Assembly (NCBI GenBank): GCA_963794385.1
Contig: CAWCDT010000007.1
Location: 1-64,000, forward strand
Origin: Gaiellasilicea sp963794385
GTDB lineage: Bacteria > Actinomycetota > Thermoleophilia > Gaiellales > Gaiellaceae
Direction: 5' to 3'
DNA length: 64,000 bases
Positions 35,064-42,950 of this stretch are shown piece by piece. The notes beneath the pieces were generated by a model. It saw only the letters and a program-made list of their open reading frames with translations, did no database searches and was not told the origin of the DNA. Position 1 is the stretch's first letter, and each line of letters opens with the position of its first letter. Position numbers and translations under genes: made by a program.

Positions 35064-36395
35064 TCAGAGAAAGGACGCGAGCTTGTCCCACAGCCAGCTC
35101 TCGACGCGCTCACGGGTCCCGGAGGGTGGCTCGCCGGGGTTCGAGCGCGCGATGTCGGGCCCGAAGAGCCGCTCCTCGAGCAGTGCTGCCGCCTCGGGGC
35201 TCCTGGCGATCATCGTGATCTCCGAGTTGCGGTAGAGCGCCCACGCGTCGAGATTGAGGGTGCCGAAGCTGACGACGTCGTCGGCGACCACGACCTTGGC
35301 GTGCACGACCGTGCCGGGGAGCTCCCAGATCTCGACACCCGCGGCGATCAGGTCGGCGTAGCGGTGCCTGAGGGCGGCCGTCGCCTGGGCGTTGTTCGAC
35401 GTCTCGGAGACGACGACGCGCACGTTCACCCCGCGCCGCGCGGCCGCGAGGATCCGCTCGAGCATGTCGCGGTCCGTGAGGTACGGGTTCATCACGTCGA
35501 GGCGCTCGCGCGCACCGTCGATCTGCTCCCGGATCGCCTGCGAAGCGGCGACGAAGCCGCCCGGGATCACTTGTGCGAGCGCGATCGGCGTCGAGCCGGG
35601 GTCTGTCGGCTCGGGAAAGTACGGCGACAGATCGGCCGGCAGCGGACCGCCGTGGCCATCGAAGCTCGTCAGGAACGCCGCCTGCGCCTGTCGCACGACG
35701 TCGCCGGTGACACGCACCATCACGTCGTGGAAGCCCCCGTTCTCGAAATGGTCCTCGATGCCCGCGCCGCCGGTCCACGCGACCGCGCCGTCGATCACGT
35801 ACAGCTTGCGGTGGTCGGCGCGACCGACCTCGTCCTGACGCCAGTCGATCTGCTGGTCGTCGGGATAGAGGCCGTCCCGGTCGAGCGGGAACACGTCGTT
35901 GACGACGATCTGCGCGCCCGCATCTACGAGCCGCGTAAACATCTCTCGCGCCTCCTTGTAGGGCCTCGAGCCGTAGGCGTCGACGATCACGCGCACCTCG
36001 ACGTCCTCCGCCAGCTTCCGCTCCAGCAGTGCGGCCATGCGCATGCCGACGTCGCCCTCCCGCCAGCCGAACATCAGGATGTGCACCGACGAGCGCGCGG
36101 CCTCGACGTCCGCGAAAATTCGGGGGAAGAAGGTCGCGCCCTCGACCAGCGGCTCGATCGTCGCCGCCGTCGACCAGGCGAAGTCGAGAGCCGCATCGTG
36201 GGGACGCGTCCCGTCACGTGCGGCAAACGCCCTTGTCGCGGCCTCCGCCCCCGCCGCCGTCACTGCATCGGAGGGCGGCGGCCAGCTCGGTCGTTGCGTG
36301 ACCCCGAGCACCTGCCTGTAGACGCCGACGAACGCGACCGCCGCGACGAGCGCCGCGATCGCAAGACCCTTGCGGCGCGCCGCTTTAGTTAGCAT
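35064..36395 (-). CDS. Membrane-anchored phospholipase D-like (cardiolipin synthase-type) protein
   Basis: 443 residues. One N-terminal helix (GLAIAALVAAVAFVGVY), then two HKD domains: RADHRKLYVIDGAVAWTGGAG, and VVHAKVVVADDVVSFGTLNLD. Likely faces the outside or is peripheral to the membrane. Shares with the cytosolic paralogue at 27477 the unusual block GGAGIEDHFxxGxFHD after the first HKD motif, so the two descend from a duplication within this region. Confidence 0.87.
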   Translation of the reverse strand: MLTKAARRKGLAIAALVAAVAFVGVYRQVLGVTQRPSWPPPSDAVTAAGAEAATRAFAARDGTRPHDAALDFAWSTAATIEPLVEGATFFPRIFADVEAARSSVHILMFGWREGDVGMRMAALLERKLAEDVEVRVIVDAYGSRPYKEAREMFTRLVDAGAQIVVNDVFPLDRDGLYPDDQQIDWRQDEVGRADHRKLYVIDGAVAWTGGAGIEDHFENGGFHDVMVRVTGDVVRQAQAAFLTSFDGHGGPLPADLSPYFPEPTDPGSTPIALAQVIPGGFVAASQAIREQIDGARERLDVMNPYLTDRDMLERILAAARRGVNVRVVVSETSNNAQATAALRHRYADLIAAGVEIWELPGTVVHAKVVVADDVVSFGTLNLDAWALYRNSEITMIARSPEAAALLEERLFGPDIARSNPGEPPSGTRERVESWLWDKLASFL

Positions 36396-36404
36396 CGCGG
36401 CTCA

Positions 36405-36815
36405 TTGCCCGAGGACGCTACACGCGGGGCAGCAGCGTCCCGGACGCGACTCGTAGCGTGGGCGGCAATCGCCGCGGCGGTGATCGGCGTCTTCTCGACG
36501 TGGACTGACGACGGGCCGGTGACGCTCAACGGGACGCAGGGACCGAACAACGGCTGGCTCGTCCTCATCGTCGCCGCCTTCGCGCTCGGCTGGACTCGCC
36601 CGCTGGTCCGAGGCTCGTGGTTCGGGGTGGCCGGCGTGCTCGGTGCCGCCGTCGTCATGGGCTGGACGGCCGCCGAGAACTGGCTCGACGCCCGCGCCGT
36701 CCTCGGGGCGACTGCGAGCTACGGACTCGTGCTCGTGGTCCTCGCGAGCGTCGCACTCGCGGCGACGGCGGTCGTCCGGGGCGTGGAGCTGGTGCGCCTC
36801 CGGCGCAGCGCGTGA
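36405..36815 (+). CDS. Four-helix membrane protein, unknown
   Basis: 136 residues with four hydrophobic segments, external loop TWTDDGPVTLNGTQGPNNG after the first, and a basic C-terminus (RLRRSA). The TTG at 36405 is the only start that keeps helix 1. Divergent from the phospholipase-D-like gene, with only nine bases between starts, so their promoters must lie inside each other's coding regions or leaders. Confidence 0.65.
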   Translation: MPEDATRGAAASRTRLVAWAAIAAAVIGVFSTWTDDGPVTLNGTQGPNNGWLVLIVAAFALGWTRPLVRGSWFGVAGVLGAAVVMGWTAAENWLDARAVLGATASYGLVLVVLASVALAATAVVRGVELVRLRRSA

Positions 36816-36855
36816 AGCAGATCCTGTAACTGCCGTACGCGTTAGAGTCGCGCGC

Positions 36856-37269
36856 ATGGGCCGGGCCCGGGCCGACGAGGCCGACGTCTCCGCCGCCGTC
36901 ATCGAGGCGCTGCGGTCGGTGTACGACCCCTGCTGCCGCGAGCAGGGCATCTCGGTCGTCGACATGGGGCTGATCGACTCGGTCAACTTCGACGGTGGCG
37001 AGGCGCGCCTGGAGCTCGTCCTCACCTCGGGCTGGTGCCCGTTCGCCGTCGAGCTCCTGACTGCGGTCCGCGAGCGGGTGGAGACGCTGCCGGACGTCGC
37101 CGGCGCCTCCGTCGAGATCCTCTGGGAGAAGGGCTGGGGCTCCGAGCGGCTGTCGCCCGAGGCCAGGACGAAGCTGCGTTTCCTGCCCGACCCGGCCGCC
37201 GTCACGGACCGGGAGGAGTACGTCGCGGCGCACGTGCAGCCGGCCGCTACGAAAGGGAGGTCGCGATGA
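36856..37269 (+). CDS. DUF59 (MIP18-like) metal-sulfur cluster protein
   Basis: 137 residues. VIEALRSVYDPCCREQGISVVDMGLIDSVNF and LELVLTSGWCPFAVELL match DUF59 (the SufT/PaaD/MIP18 fold), including the reactive cysteine in the SGWCP position where family members have S-x-G-C-P. Acts in iron-sulfur or metal cofactor maturation. Stop overlaps the amidohydrolase start as ATGA, so the two are made together and the amidohydrolase may be the client. Confidence 0.82.
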   Translation: MGRARADEADVSAAVIEALRSVYDPCCREQGISVVDMGLIDSVNFDGGEARLELVLTSGWCPFAVELLTAVRERVETLPDVAGASVEILWEKGWGSERLSPEARTKLRFLPDPAAVTDREEYVAAHVQPAATKGRSR

Positions 37270-38273
37270 TCAACGACGCGTTCGTGTTCGACTGCGTCGC
37301 CCATGTCTTCAACTTCGACAAGGACAACGCGCTCGGCAAGGCCGGGGAGATGTTCGACAACCACCTCTACGCGTTCCACCAGGCGCTCACCCCGCCCGGC
37401 GAGCCCGTCATGTCCGCGGAGGAGTTCCTGCGCGAGTGGACGCCGGAGGAGATCGACCGGATGGTCTTCGAGGAGTCGGACACGGACATGCTGATCGCGA
37501 TGCCGCTCCCACTCACCGACATGTTCAAGGACGGCCTCTCGCCGTGGGAGCGCTGCGCCGAGCTCGCGCGGCTGCGCCCCGACAAGACCGTCTTCTGGGG
37601 CACGATCAACCCGCTCGAGGGCAGGAAGGCGCTCGAGCTGATGGAGCGCCAGGTCGAGGAGTTCGGCGCGCGCGCGTTCAAGCTCTACAACGTCCGCTAC
37701 GACTACGGCCAGCACTTCCCCTGGCGGATGGACGACCCGAAGATCGCCTTCCCGATCTTCGAGAAGGCGCAGGAGCTCGGCGTCAACCTGATCGGCGTCC
37801 ACAAGGGCGTCCCGCTCGGCCCGCAGCACATCGAGCACACGACGACCTGGGACATGGACGGGGCGGCCGAGAACTTCCCCGACATCAACTTCGTCATCTA
37901 CCACGTCGGCCTGCCGTTCCTCGACGAGGTCTGCTGGCAGCTGATCCGCTTCCCCAACCTGCACGCCTCGCTCGCGGCGACCGTGAACTTCGTCGTCCGC
38001 GCTCCGCGTCAGTTCGCCGAGGTGCTGGGCAAGCTCCTCTTCTGGTGCGGCGAGGACCGGATCATCTACGGGAGCGAGGCGCCGATCTGGCATCCGCAAT
38101 GGGCGCTCAAGGCCTTCGCGGAGTTCGAGATCCCGCAGGATCTGTGCGACGGGTACGGGTACCCCCAGCTCACCGACGAGGGGAAGCGAAAGATCCTCGG
38201 CGAGAACCTGCTGCGGCTCCACGGCATGGACGTCGAGAAGGCCAGGAGCGAGCTGGCGGCGGCCGGAGCCTGA
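37266..38273 (+). CDS. Amidohydrolase_2 family metal-dependent hydrolase/decarboxylase
   Basis: 335 residues, TIM barrel. Candidate metal/active-site residues: D-x3-H in FDCVAHVF after strand 1, IGVHKG, IYHVGLPF, and GSEAPIW where the family usually has G-S-D-x-P. The family (ACMSD-like) includes decarboxylases of aromatic acids and hydrolases; the reaction here is unknown. Coupled to the DUF59 gene upstream. An unusually long helical insertion (LTPPGEPVMSAEEFLREWTPEE) follows strand 1. Confidence 0.8.
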   Translation: MINDAFVFDCVAHVFNFDKDNALGKAGEMFDNHLYAFHQALTPPGEPVMSAEEFLREWTPEEIDRMVFEESDTDMLIAMPLPLTDMFKDGLSPWERCAELARLRPDKTVFWGTINPLEGRKALELMERQVEEFGARAFKLYNVRYDYGQHFPWRMDDPKIAFPIFEKAQELGVNLIGVHKGVPLGPQHIEHTTTWDMDGAAENFPDINFVIYHVGLPFLDEVCWQLIRFPNLHASLAATVNFVVRAPRQFAEVLGKLLFWCGEDRIIYGSEAPIWHPQWALKAFAEFEIPQDLCDGYGYPQLTDEGKRKILGENLLRLHGMDVEKARSELAAAGA

Positions 38274-38340
38274 GACAGCCCTCGCGGCGCTCCGGAGTTC
38301 ACACTGTTCGGTGAGTTGCCGCGCTCCGCGACTACCTCGT

Positions 38341-38587
38341 AGGTTCCTCGGTAGTCGCGGGGTCGACGCGAGTGGCCTCTCCGTTCGGGAGCGCGCCCAG
38401 ACAGCTGGGTGTGGGTCACGCTAGCTGCGCCGATTAGGAAGAGCGTCGTAATCGCTGGCCGCATCTAAAGGCATGCCACCCACGTTGCTGTATCGGACTG
38501 AACCGGGTGGACGAGGGCGCGCGAACGGGGTTTCGCGGCCAACCCAGGGGTCTCGCAGCGACTCGTCCATCCGGGACGGTTCACCAC
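38341..38587. repeat. ~245-bp intergenic repeat, copy 1
   Basis: Matches 48086-48332 in the same direction over two blocks: GTCGCGGGGTCGACGCGAG through TCCGTTCGGGAGCGCGCCCAG to GGGTCACGCT, and GCATC-AAAGGCA through GTTGCTGTATCGGACTG to GTTCACCAC, with a variable middle. A perfect hairpin ccgcgactac/gtagtcgcgg (38326-38360) straddles its left end. It fills the 330-base gap after the amidohydrolase gene. On the minus strand the conserved right block reads RYSNVGGMPLDA. Confidence 0.75.
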
Positions 38588-38605
38588 GCCGGTACGGACT
38601 CACGT

Positions 38606-38752
38606 CAGCCTTGGCGAATGAAGTTGATTCGGTTCGCGGGCCCGCAGCTGAGCCGGTGGTGACTATCGCGGTTCATCCCGAAGACGGCCATGCAGCTGAC
38701 CATGCCCAGTTCGAGCACGAGGAGGAGGACGAGGAGGAGCAGTGACAGCATG
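38606..38752 (-). CDS. Small hydrophobic protein with RINFIRQG tail
   Basis: 48 residues: an N-terminal hydrophobic helix (LSLLLLVLLLVLELGMVSC) ending in a lipobox-like cysteine, then a short polar tail ending ANRINFIRQG. The last nine codons match the end of the frameshifted gene at 15885, with changes mainly at third codon positions. It may be a real short secreted or lipid-anchored peptide, or the rebuilt end of a lost relative of that gene. Confidence 0.4.
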
Positions 38753-38800
38753 AGGACTCGTTATCTCTCCACGCCCGGGCCCAGGGAAACGCCGGTGTTC

Positions 38801-39199
38801 CTAGTCGGGGATCACGACGTAGCTGACGGGCACTCCCTCGACCGATCGCTGCGGGGCACTGTCCGTCGCGAGCGACTCGACAAGCCCCTCCTCGTCACTC
38901 GGGCGGACCGCGACGACGATCTCGTCGGCCGGGAACGTCGCGAGCGCGTCGCGCACCGCTAGACCCACGTCGGCCTCTCCGGCGACCGCCTCGACGGTCT
39001 CGCCGGGAAGCTCCTGGGCAGTGCGCTCGGCAACCCTCTCAGCATGGCCGAACGCCTTCTGGTCGTTGGCGAGCCAGTCGAGGGCTCCCTGCCGGACCAC
39101 TGGCACGACGACCTTGATCTCGTCGGCTGCTCCTACGTGGGCGTGCAAAACGTCCTCACCGTGCTCGACGGTGCTGACAACGAGTACCCGTCTAGCCAT
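38801..39199 (-). CDS. Usp-like alpha/beta protein
   Basis: 132 residues. Starts MARRVLVVSTVEHGEDVL and has alternating beta/alpha elements with VVPVVRQG, a central helix rich in Glu/Ala (ERVAERTAQEL) and DEIVVAVRPSDEEGLVESL, reminiscent of the universal stress protein fold. No ATP-binding G-x2-G-x9-G-S/T motif is visible. First start that makes the beta-strand N-terminal; an open frame extends upstream to 39280. In the stress-gene region. Confidence 0.65.
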   Translation of the reverse strand: MARRVLVVSTVEHGEDVLHAHVGAADEIKVVVPVVRQGALDWLANDQKAFGHAERVAERTAQELPGETVEAVAGEADVGLAVRDALATFPADEIVVAVRPSDEEGLVESLATDSAPQRSVEGVPVSYVVIPD

Positions 39200-39276
39200 G
39201 AACCGTCCCTTCTCGGGAGTGGAAGTCGGCGACAGAGCCGCTGAAGCGGCCCCGTCGCCGACCGGACAGCGCAGGA

Positions 39277-39789
39277 TCAAGCGCGGACCTGCTGCTTGGC
39301 GCCTTCCTTTGCCAGCCGCTTCCCGATCGTCTGCAGCTTCTCGAGGGCGGCCTTCTCTTGCTCGAGGTTCTCGGTCAGCAGCTGCACGACCTCGGTCTCA
39401 CCCATCGCGTCGGCCATCGTGACCAGACCTTCGTAGGCGGCGATCTCGTAATGCTCGGTGCGCGCGCCGGCGCCCGTCAGGAACGAGTCGAGCACGTCCT
39501 GCGAGGGCGACTCCTTGGCGACGAAGTCGTCGTGCTCCTTCTTGATCCCGTCGATTCCCGGGCACTTCTCGGCCCTCGGCTTCTCGCCGAGCTTCTCGAA
39601 AGCATGCTCGACATTCTTCACGTGCTGTCGCGTCTCCTCGAGGTGCTCTTCGAAACCGAGCGCCAGCTCCTCGTCCGCCGCCTCCTCCGCCAGCTTCGGC
39701 AGCGTCTTCACGAGCATCTGCTCGGCGTAGAGCACGTCGCCGAGCTCGTGGAGGAACAGTTCGCGTGAATCGCTCATTTCTGTGGTCAT
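39277..39789 (-). CDS. YciE/YciF-family ferritin-like protein (DUF892)
   Basis: 170 residues, all-helical. FLHELGDVLYAEQMLVKTLPKLAEEA, FEEHLEETRQHVKNVEHAFEKL and EHYEIAAYEGLVTMADAMGE are DUF892 blocks with E-x6-Y and E-x2-H residues able to bind a di-iron site. Members are induced by stress in enterobacteria; the activity is not established. Confidence 0.9.
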   Translation of the reverse strand: MTTEMSDSRELFLHELGDVLYAEQMLVKTLPKLAEEAADEELALGFEEHLEETRQHVKNVEHAFEKLGEKPRAEKCPGIDGIKKEHDDFVAKESPSQDVLDSFLTGAGARTEHYEIAAYEGLVTMADAMGETEVVQLLTENLEQEKAALEKLQTIGKRLAKEGAKQQVRA

Positions 39790-39869
39790 CGATACTCCTC
39801 GTGTCGTCGGTGCCGTCCGCCTAGTCCGTACCCCTCCGCGGCCTCCAGTGCGTGAGGGCTGGACTCGCT

Positions 39870-40340
39870 CTACTTGGTCTCGCCGTCTTCGACCTCGCCG
39901 CGCCAGGCACCGGTTTCCTGATTGCGGTCCTCGATCAGCTGCTTGAACCGCTCAAGATCACCGTGCACCTGACTCTTGACGATCCCGAGCAGATCGCCTG
40001 CGATGTTCTCCCCGGTCGACTCCCCCTCGACGTCCATCTGAAGGTTGACGCGCGTCTGAACATCGCTGACCTGCTCGAACGTGACGACGCCGTCGTTCTT
40101 GACCTCGCCCTCGATCGTCTCCCAGGCGATCTTTTCGTCCGGCCGCTGCTCGGTGATCTTCGTCGTCCACTGACGGCGCACGCCACCGATCTCTGCGACC
40201 CACTGGACATGCGTGTCGTCGAGTTGCTGGACTGACTGAATTCCCTCCATGAAACTCGGGAACTCCTCGAACTGCGTCCACTGGTTGTACACCTGCTGGA
40301 CGGGAACCTGAACATCGATCGAGTCTTCGACTTTCGGCAT
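39870..40340 (-). CDS. SRPBCC (polyketide cyclase/START-like) family protein
   Basis: 156 residues. MPKVEDSIDVQVPVQQVYNQWTQFEEFPSFMEGIQSV is the standard opening of coenzyme Q-binding/cyclase-type SRPBCC proteins, and ITEQRPDEKIAWETIEG follows. Binds a hydrophobic ligand in a helix-grip pocket. Ends in an acidic tail. Together with the holin-like and DUF3618 genes this is a common actinobacterial stress neighbourhood. Confidence 0.82.
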   Translation of the reverse strand: MPKVEDSIDVQVPVQQVYNQWTQFEEFPSFMEGIQSVQQLDDTHVQWVAEIGGVRRQWTTKITEQRPDEKIAWETIEGEVKNDGVVTFEQVSDVQTRVNLQMDVEGESTGENIAGDLLGIVKSQVHGDLERFKQLIEDRNQETGAWRGEVEDGETK

Positions 40341-40375
40341 GGACCCTCCTCACGGCTTCGTTGTAATCGACGTCG

Positions 40376-40407
40376 GGTGCCCGGGGCGGGTATACGCCCC
40401 GGGCACC
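40376..40407. terminator. 13-bp hairpin terminator/attenuator
   Basis: ggtgcccggggcg pairs perfectly with its reverse complement around loop GGTATA. It lies 17 bases past the stop of the 95-residue membrane protein gene and 35 bases before the SRPBCC start, on the minus-strand path, so it could end the former or attenuate the latter. Confidence 0.65.
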
Positions 40408-40423
40408 GACTGAGCACCCCGGC

Positions 40424-40711
40424 CTAGCGGTTGCTCTGGTTGAGCGGCTCTTCACCGGTGTACTTGGTGCCCGACTTCGCCAGCCCGCGACTGATCATGT
40501 AGCCGATCGCGACTGCAGCGACCAGCGTCCAGGCGCGAACGTCGCCGAGCGAGTCGGAGACCGCCGAGGCGATCAGAATCGCCAGGATGACGCCGGCCAT
40601 CGCCCAGAACTCGGTCGTCTTGAGCGAATGCTTCGTCTCGTCGGACGTTCGACGGGTCACGCTGGACAGTGCACTCGTGCGGCTCCGCTCAGCTGTTTCC
40701 ACTGCTGCCAT
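40424..40711 (-). CDS. Small two-helix membrane protein
   Basis: 95 residues: a basic/polar N-terminal 30 residues, two hydrophobic helices (FWAMAGVILAILIASAVSD and AWTLVAAVAIGYMISRGL) and a polar tail. Resembles small proteins commonly found beside DUF3618 and holin-like genes in actinobacteria. Function unknown. Confidence 0.7.
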   Translation of the reverse strand: MAAVETAERSRTSALSSVTRRTSDETKHSLKTTEFWAMAGVILAILIASAVSDSLGDVRAWTLVAAVAIGYMISRGLAKSGTKYTGEEPLNQSNR

Positions 40712-40741
40712 TCGTAGTCCCCCTCTTTCAGGTCGCCGGCT

Positions 40742-41272
40742 TTACGCGGCGCTCGTTGGTGATTCCTCTTGTGCCCGCTCCTGCAGGGCCGACGTCAGCT
40801 CCTGCCCCTGCTCACGGCCCGACTCCTTGGCGGTGTCGACGGCCGCCCCCACCGCCTCCTGGGCGACTTGCTTGCCCCGGTCGACGGCCTCACCGGCCGT
40901 GTCCTTGGCGGCATCGATCAGGCGGTCGGACGCCTCGCCCATCTGCTCGTTCTCGACCCGTGTCTGCGGTAGCAGCGTCCCGACGAGGAAGCCGACGGCG
41001 AGTCCGCCGACCGCGAGCCCGAGTGGGTTGCTCTCGGCGGTGTGCCGCACGTGGGTTGCGCCACGCTTGATCGCCCGCCGGTCCGGCACGACACCACCGA
41101 CCGTGTCCTTGGCTCCGGTGAACGTCGACTTCACTGCTTCCTTCTTGTCGTCCACGTAGTCGCCGACGCGCGCGCCGACATCGGTCTTGTAGCTGAGTGC
41201 GTCGACCTCGTCGCCGACCCGCTCCCGCGTCCGTTCTATTTCCTCGCGGATGTCGCTCGTGTCTTGGCCCAT
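40742..41272 (-). CDS. DUF3618 family membrane protein
   Basis: 176 residues. IREEIERTRERVGDEVDALSYKTDV is the DUF3618 motif (I-x-x-E-I-E-x-T-R-x-x-x-x-x-x-V-x-A-L). A central glycine-rich helix (LGLAVGGLAVGFLVGTLL) and a long C-terminal amphipathic helix with 11-residue repeats (DAAKDTAGEAVDRGKQVAQEAV), similar to apolipoprotein or LEA-type membrane-stress proteins. Start overlaps the holin-like gene by 37 bases. Confidence 0.82.
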   Translation of the reverse strand: MGQDTSDIREEIERTRERVGDEVDALSYKTDVGARVGDYVDDKKEAVKSTFTGAKDTVGGVVPDRRAIKRGATHVRHTAESNPLGLAVGGLAVGFLVGTLLPQTRVENEQMGEASDRLIDAAKDTAGEAVDRGKQVAQEAVGAAVDTAKESGREQGQELTSALQERAQEESPTSAA

Positions 41273-41664
41273 TCCACGTCCTCCTTCACCGTCTCGATGG
41301 TCTGTTCGGGAAGCGGGTTGCCAACAGCGGCGACCCGCTCTTTGCCTTGCCTCACAAGCACGTATGCGACCGCGGCCAGCGCGGCGCCGACAATCAGCGC
41401 TGCCGCCCACTCGGGCAGGAAGAGCGAGAAGACCAGCACCAGGAACGCCGTCAAAGCACCCGCGGCGCACAGCGCGACGATGCCGGCGCCGCCGAACATG
41501 CCGAGCCCCGGCGCCGCCGTCCGTCCTTTCTCTGCCATTTCCGCTTTCGCCAGCTCGATCTCCTGGCGAACGAGCAGCGAGAGGTCGCTGGTCAGTTCCT
41601 TCGCGACCTCACCAATCGGCCGGTCACGCAGCCCCTCGTTCTGCGTTTCGTTCGGCGTCGCCAT
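41236..41664 (-). CDS. Actinobacterial phage-holin-like membrane protein
   Basis: 142 residues. PIGEVAKELTSDLSLLVRQEIELAKAEM is the conserved opening of the Phage_holin_3_6 family, followed by two membrane helices (FGGAGIVALCAAGALTAFLV and WAAALIVGAALAAVAYVL). Despite the name, chromosomal members are not lysis proteins as far as known and usually sit with DUF3618 genes, as here. Confidence 0.87.
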   Translation of the reverse strand: MATPNETQNEGLRDRPIGEVAKELTSDLSLLVRQEIELAKAEMAEKGRTAAPGLGMFGGAGIVALCAAGALTAFLVLVFSLFLPEWAAALIVGAALAAVAYVLVRQGKERVAAVGNPLPEQTIETVKEDVEWAKTRATSARK

Positions 41665-41670
41665 CGCCGC

Positions 41671-42225
41671 CTACCTCGCGCCGGCGTACGGGTCGCTCTG
41701 GAGCTCGGCCTGTCCGTACGATCCGGTAGCGGGCGAGGCCGGCACCTGCGTCCCGTTCGACCACTGCGGGCTCATCCGCCGGTAGTCGCCGTAGCGCTCC
41801 TCCGACGAGGCCTTCATGAAGCGCGCCGCCGCCATGCCCGCCAACATGCCGACGCCGGCGAGCATCCACGGCCGTCGCCGCGCAAACGTCTCGACGTCCC
41901 GCATCACCTCGTCACCGCGCTTCTGCTCCAGATAACGGCCCAGCTGCTCGATCCGGTCGGCCGTCTTCCCGGTCAGCTGCGGCATGCCGCCATTGCCCTC
42001 GCTGCCGAGCTCGTCGCCGCTGCGCCGAAGCGCCTCGGCCAGCGAGCGCATCTGATGGCCCGCCTGGCTGGAGCGCTGGTCGAATTGATCGCGCAGCCGC
42101 GCCGAACCCTCCTCGCGCAACTCCGACGCCTTTTCCTGCGCAGCAGAACTGGCGTCCTGCACGCGCGCCGAGGCTTGACCAGCGAGTCCCTCCTGCTGCC
42201 CCGCCTCTTCCTTGGCTTTCGCCAT
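41671..42225 (-). CDS. Membrane-associated helical protein of the DUF3618/holin cluster
   Basis: 184 residues. A long amphipathic N-terminal part (SAAQEKASELREEGSARLRDQFDQ) leads to a single C-terminal-half helix RRPWMLAGVGMLAGMAAARFMKAS and a Pro/Ser/Tyr-rich tail. The R-R-P-W-x-x-x-G-x-x-x-x-x-G helix is shared with ElaB/DUF883-like proteins. First gene of the cluster; ends six bases before the holin-like start. Confidence 0.72.
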   Translation of the reverse strand: MAKAKEEAGQQEGLAGQASARVQDASSAAQEKASELREEGSARLRDQFDQRSSQAGHQMRSLAEALRRSGDELGSEGNGGMPQLTGKTADRIEQLGRYLEQKRGDEVMRDVETFARRRPWMLAGVGMLAGMAAARFMKASSEERYGDYRRMSPQWSNGTQVPASPATGSYGQAELQSDPYAGAR

Positions 42226-42344
42226 GACCCCTCCCTCTTCTGTTGTGAGTTACACCGGTGACCGCTGTTGTCCGTTGCAGGTCGGTCGCCGTGTGGATGA
42301 GATGAAAGCCGCGAGAAACGAACGGCGGCATCTTCCTGTCGTGT

Positions 42345-42773
42345 CTACGCCCGTCGTGCGTTTGGGCCCTCGTCGTCCCGGCTGATAGCGAGGATGCGGT
42401 CGACGCCTGTCACCTCGAACGCGGTCATCGGCGTCTGCGGACCGACGAGGACGTTTAGCTCGGCTCCTCGCGCCTTGTGCCGCCGGCTTGCGGCGAGTAG
42501 CAGCCCAAGCATCGTCGAGTCGATGAACGTCACCGAGCGGAGGTCGACGGTAAGGCGGTGTGCTTCCTCGCTGCGGGCGTCCGGCTCGCGTCCGGCCGCC
42601 TCCGCCAGCGCGTCTTCGATCTCGGGCGCGCGGTAGAGGTCGAGCTCGCCCGTGAGGGTGAGAACCGCTGTTCCGCCGCGCCGATCGAGAGCGAGCGTGA
42701 AATCTGGGACGTGCCCGGCGGCGCCGATCGGCGGCACCGCCGTCTGACCTCCGCCGGGCGACCCCCCGTCCAT
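42345..42773 (-). CDS. STAS-domain anti-sigma factor antagonist
   Basis: 142 residues. AVLTLTGELDLYRAPEIEDAL and LTVDLRSVTFIDSTMLGLLLAASRRHKARG are the STAS core, with the phosphorylatable serine in F-I-D-S-T. Such proteins bind anti-sigma kinases to release an alternative sigma factor. Start ATG at 42773; an upstream ATG at 42818 is possible. Divergent from the MerR/KaiC operon, which suggests shared stress or light/redox signalling. Confidence 0.85.
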   Translation of the reverse strand: MDGGSPGGGQTAVPPIGAAGHVPDFTLALDRRGGTAVLTLTGELDLYRAPEIEDALAEAAGREPDARSEEAHRLTVDLRSVTFIDSTMLGLLLAASRRHKARGAELNVLVGPQTPMTAFEVTGVDRILAISRDDEGPNARRA

Positions 42774-42836
42774 CGTCACGGCCCCGGCCTGCTTTCTCTC
42801 GCTGCACACACTCCTCATGATGTGATCGATGTACCC

Positions 42837-42884
42837 GAGGTATTGACGAAGTATTCACGCGTGGTGGGGTATCTGATGAGGTAT
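42837..42884. promoter_or_regulatory. Four GRGGTAT-like repeats in a divergent promoter region
   Basis: GAGGTAT, GAAGTAT, GGGGTAT and GAGGTAT start at 42837, 42848, 42866 and 42878, all on the + strand. GGGTAT is also the -10 element of SigB/SigF-type sigma factors, so one copy may be a promoter and the others protein-binding sites. They lie between the STAS gene and the MerR-receiver gene. Confidence 0.4.
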
Positions 42885-42950
42885 CTGCGATGGTTAGGGG
42901 CGTTCAAATATCCAACAACCAGAACAGTGACGAGGTAAGCTGCTCGTGGC

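Noticed and set aside
38473..38745. 90-residue + strand open frame MPPTLLYRTEPGG with acidic end
   Set aside because: Third-position bias in the repeat supports the minus strand, and the acidic end is antisense to the hydrophobic 48-residue gene.
41236..41664. Prophage holin as evidence of a prophage
   Set aside because: No other phage genes nearby; this holin-like family is usual in chromosomal stress clusters.
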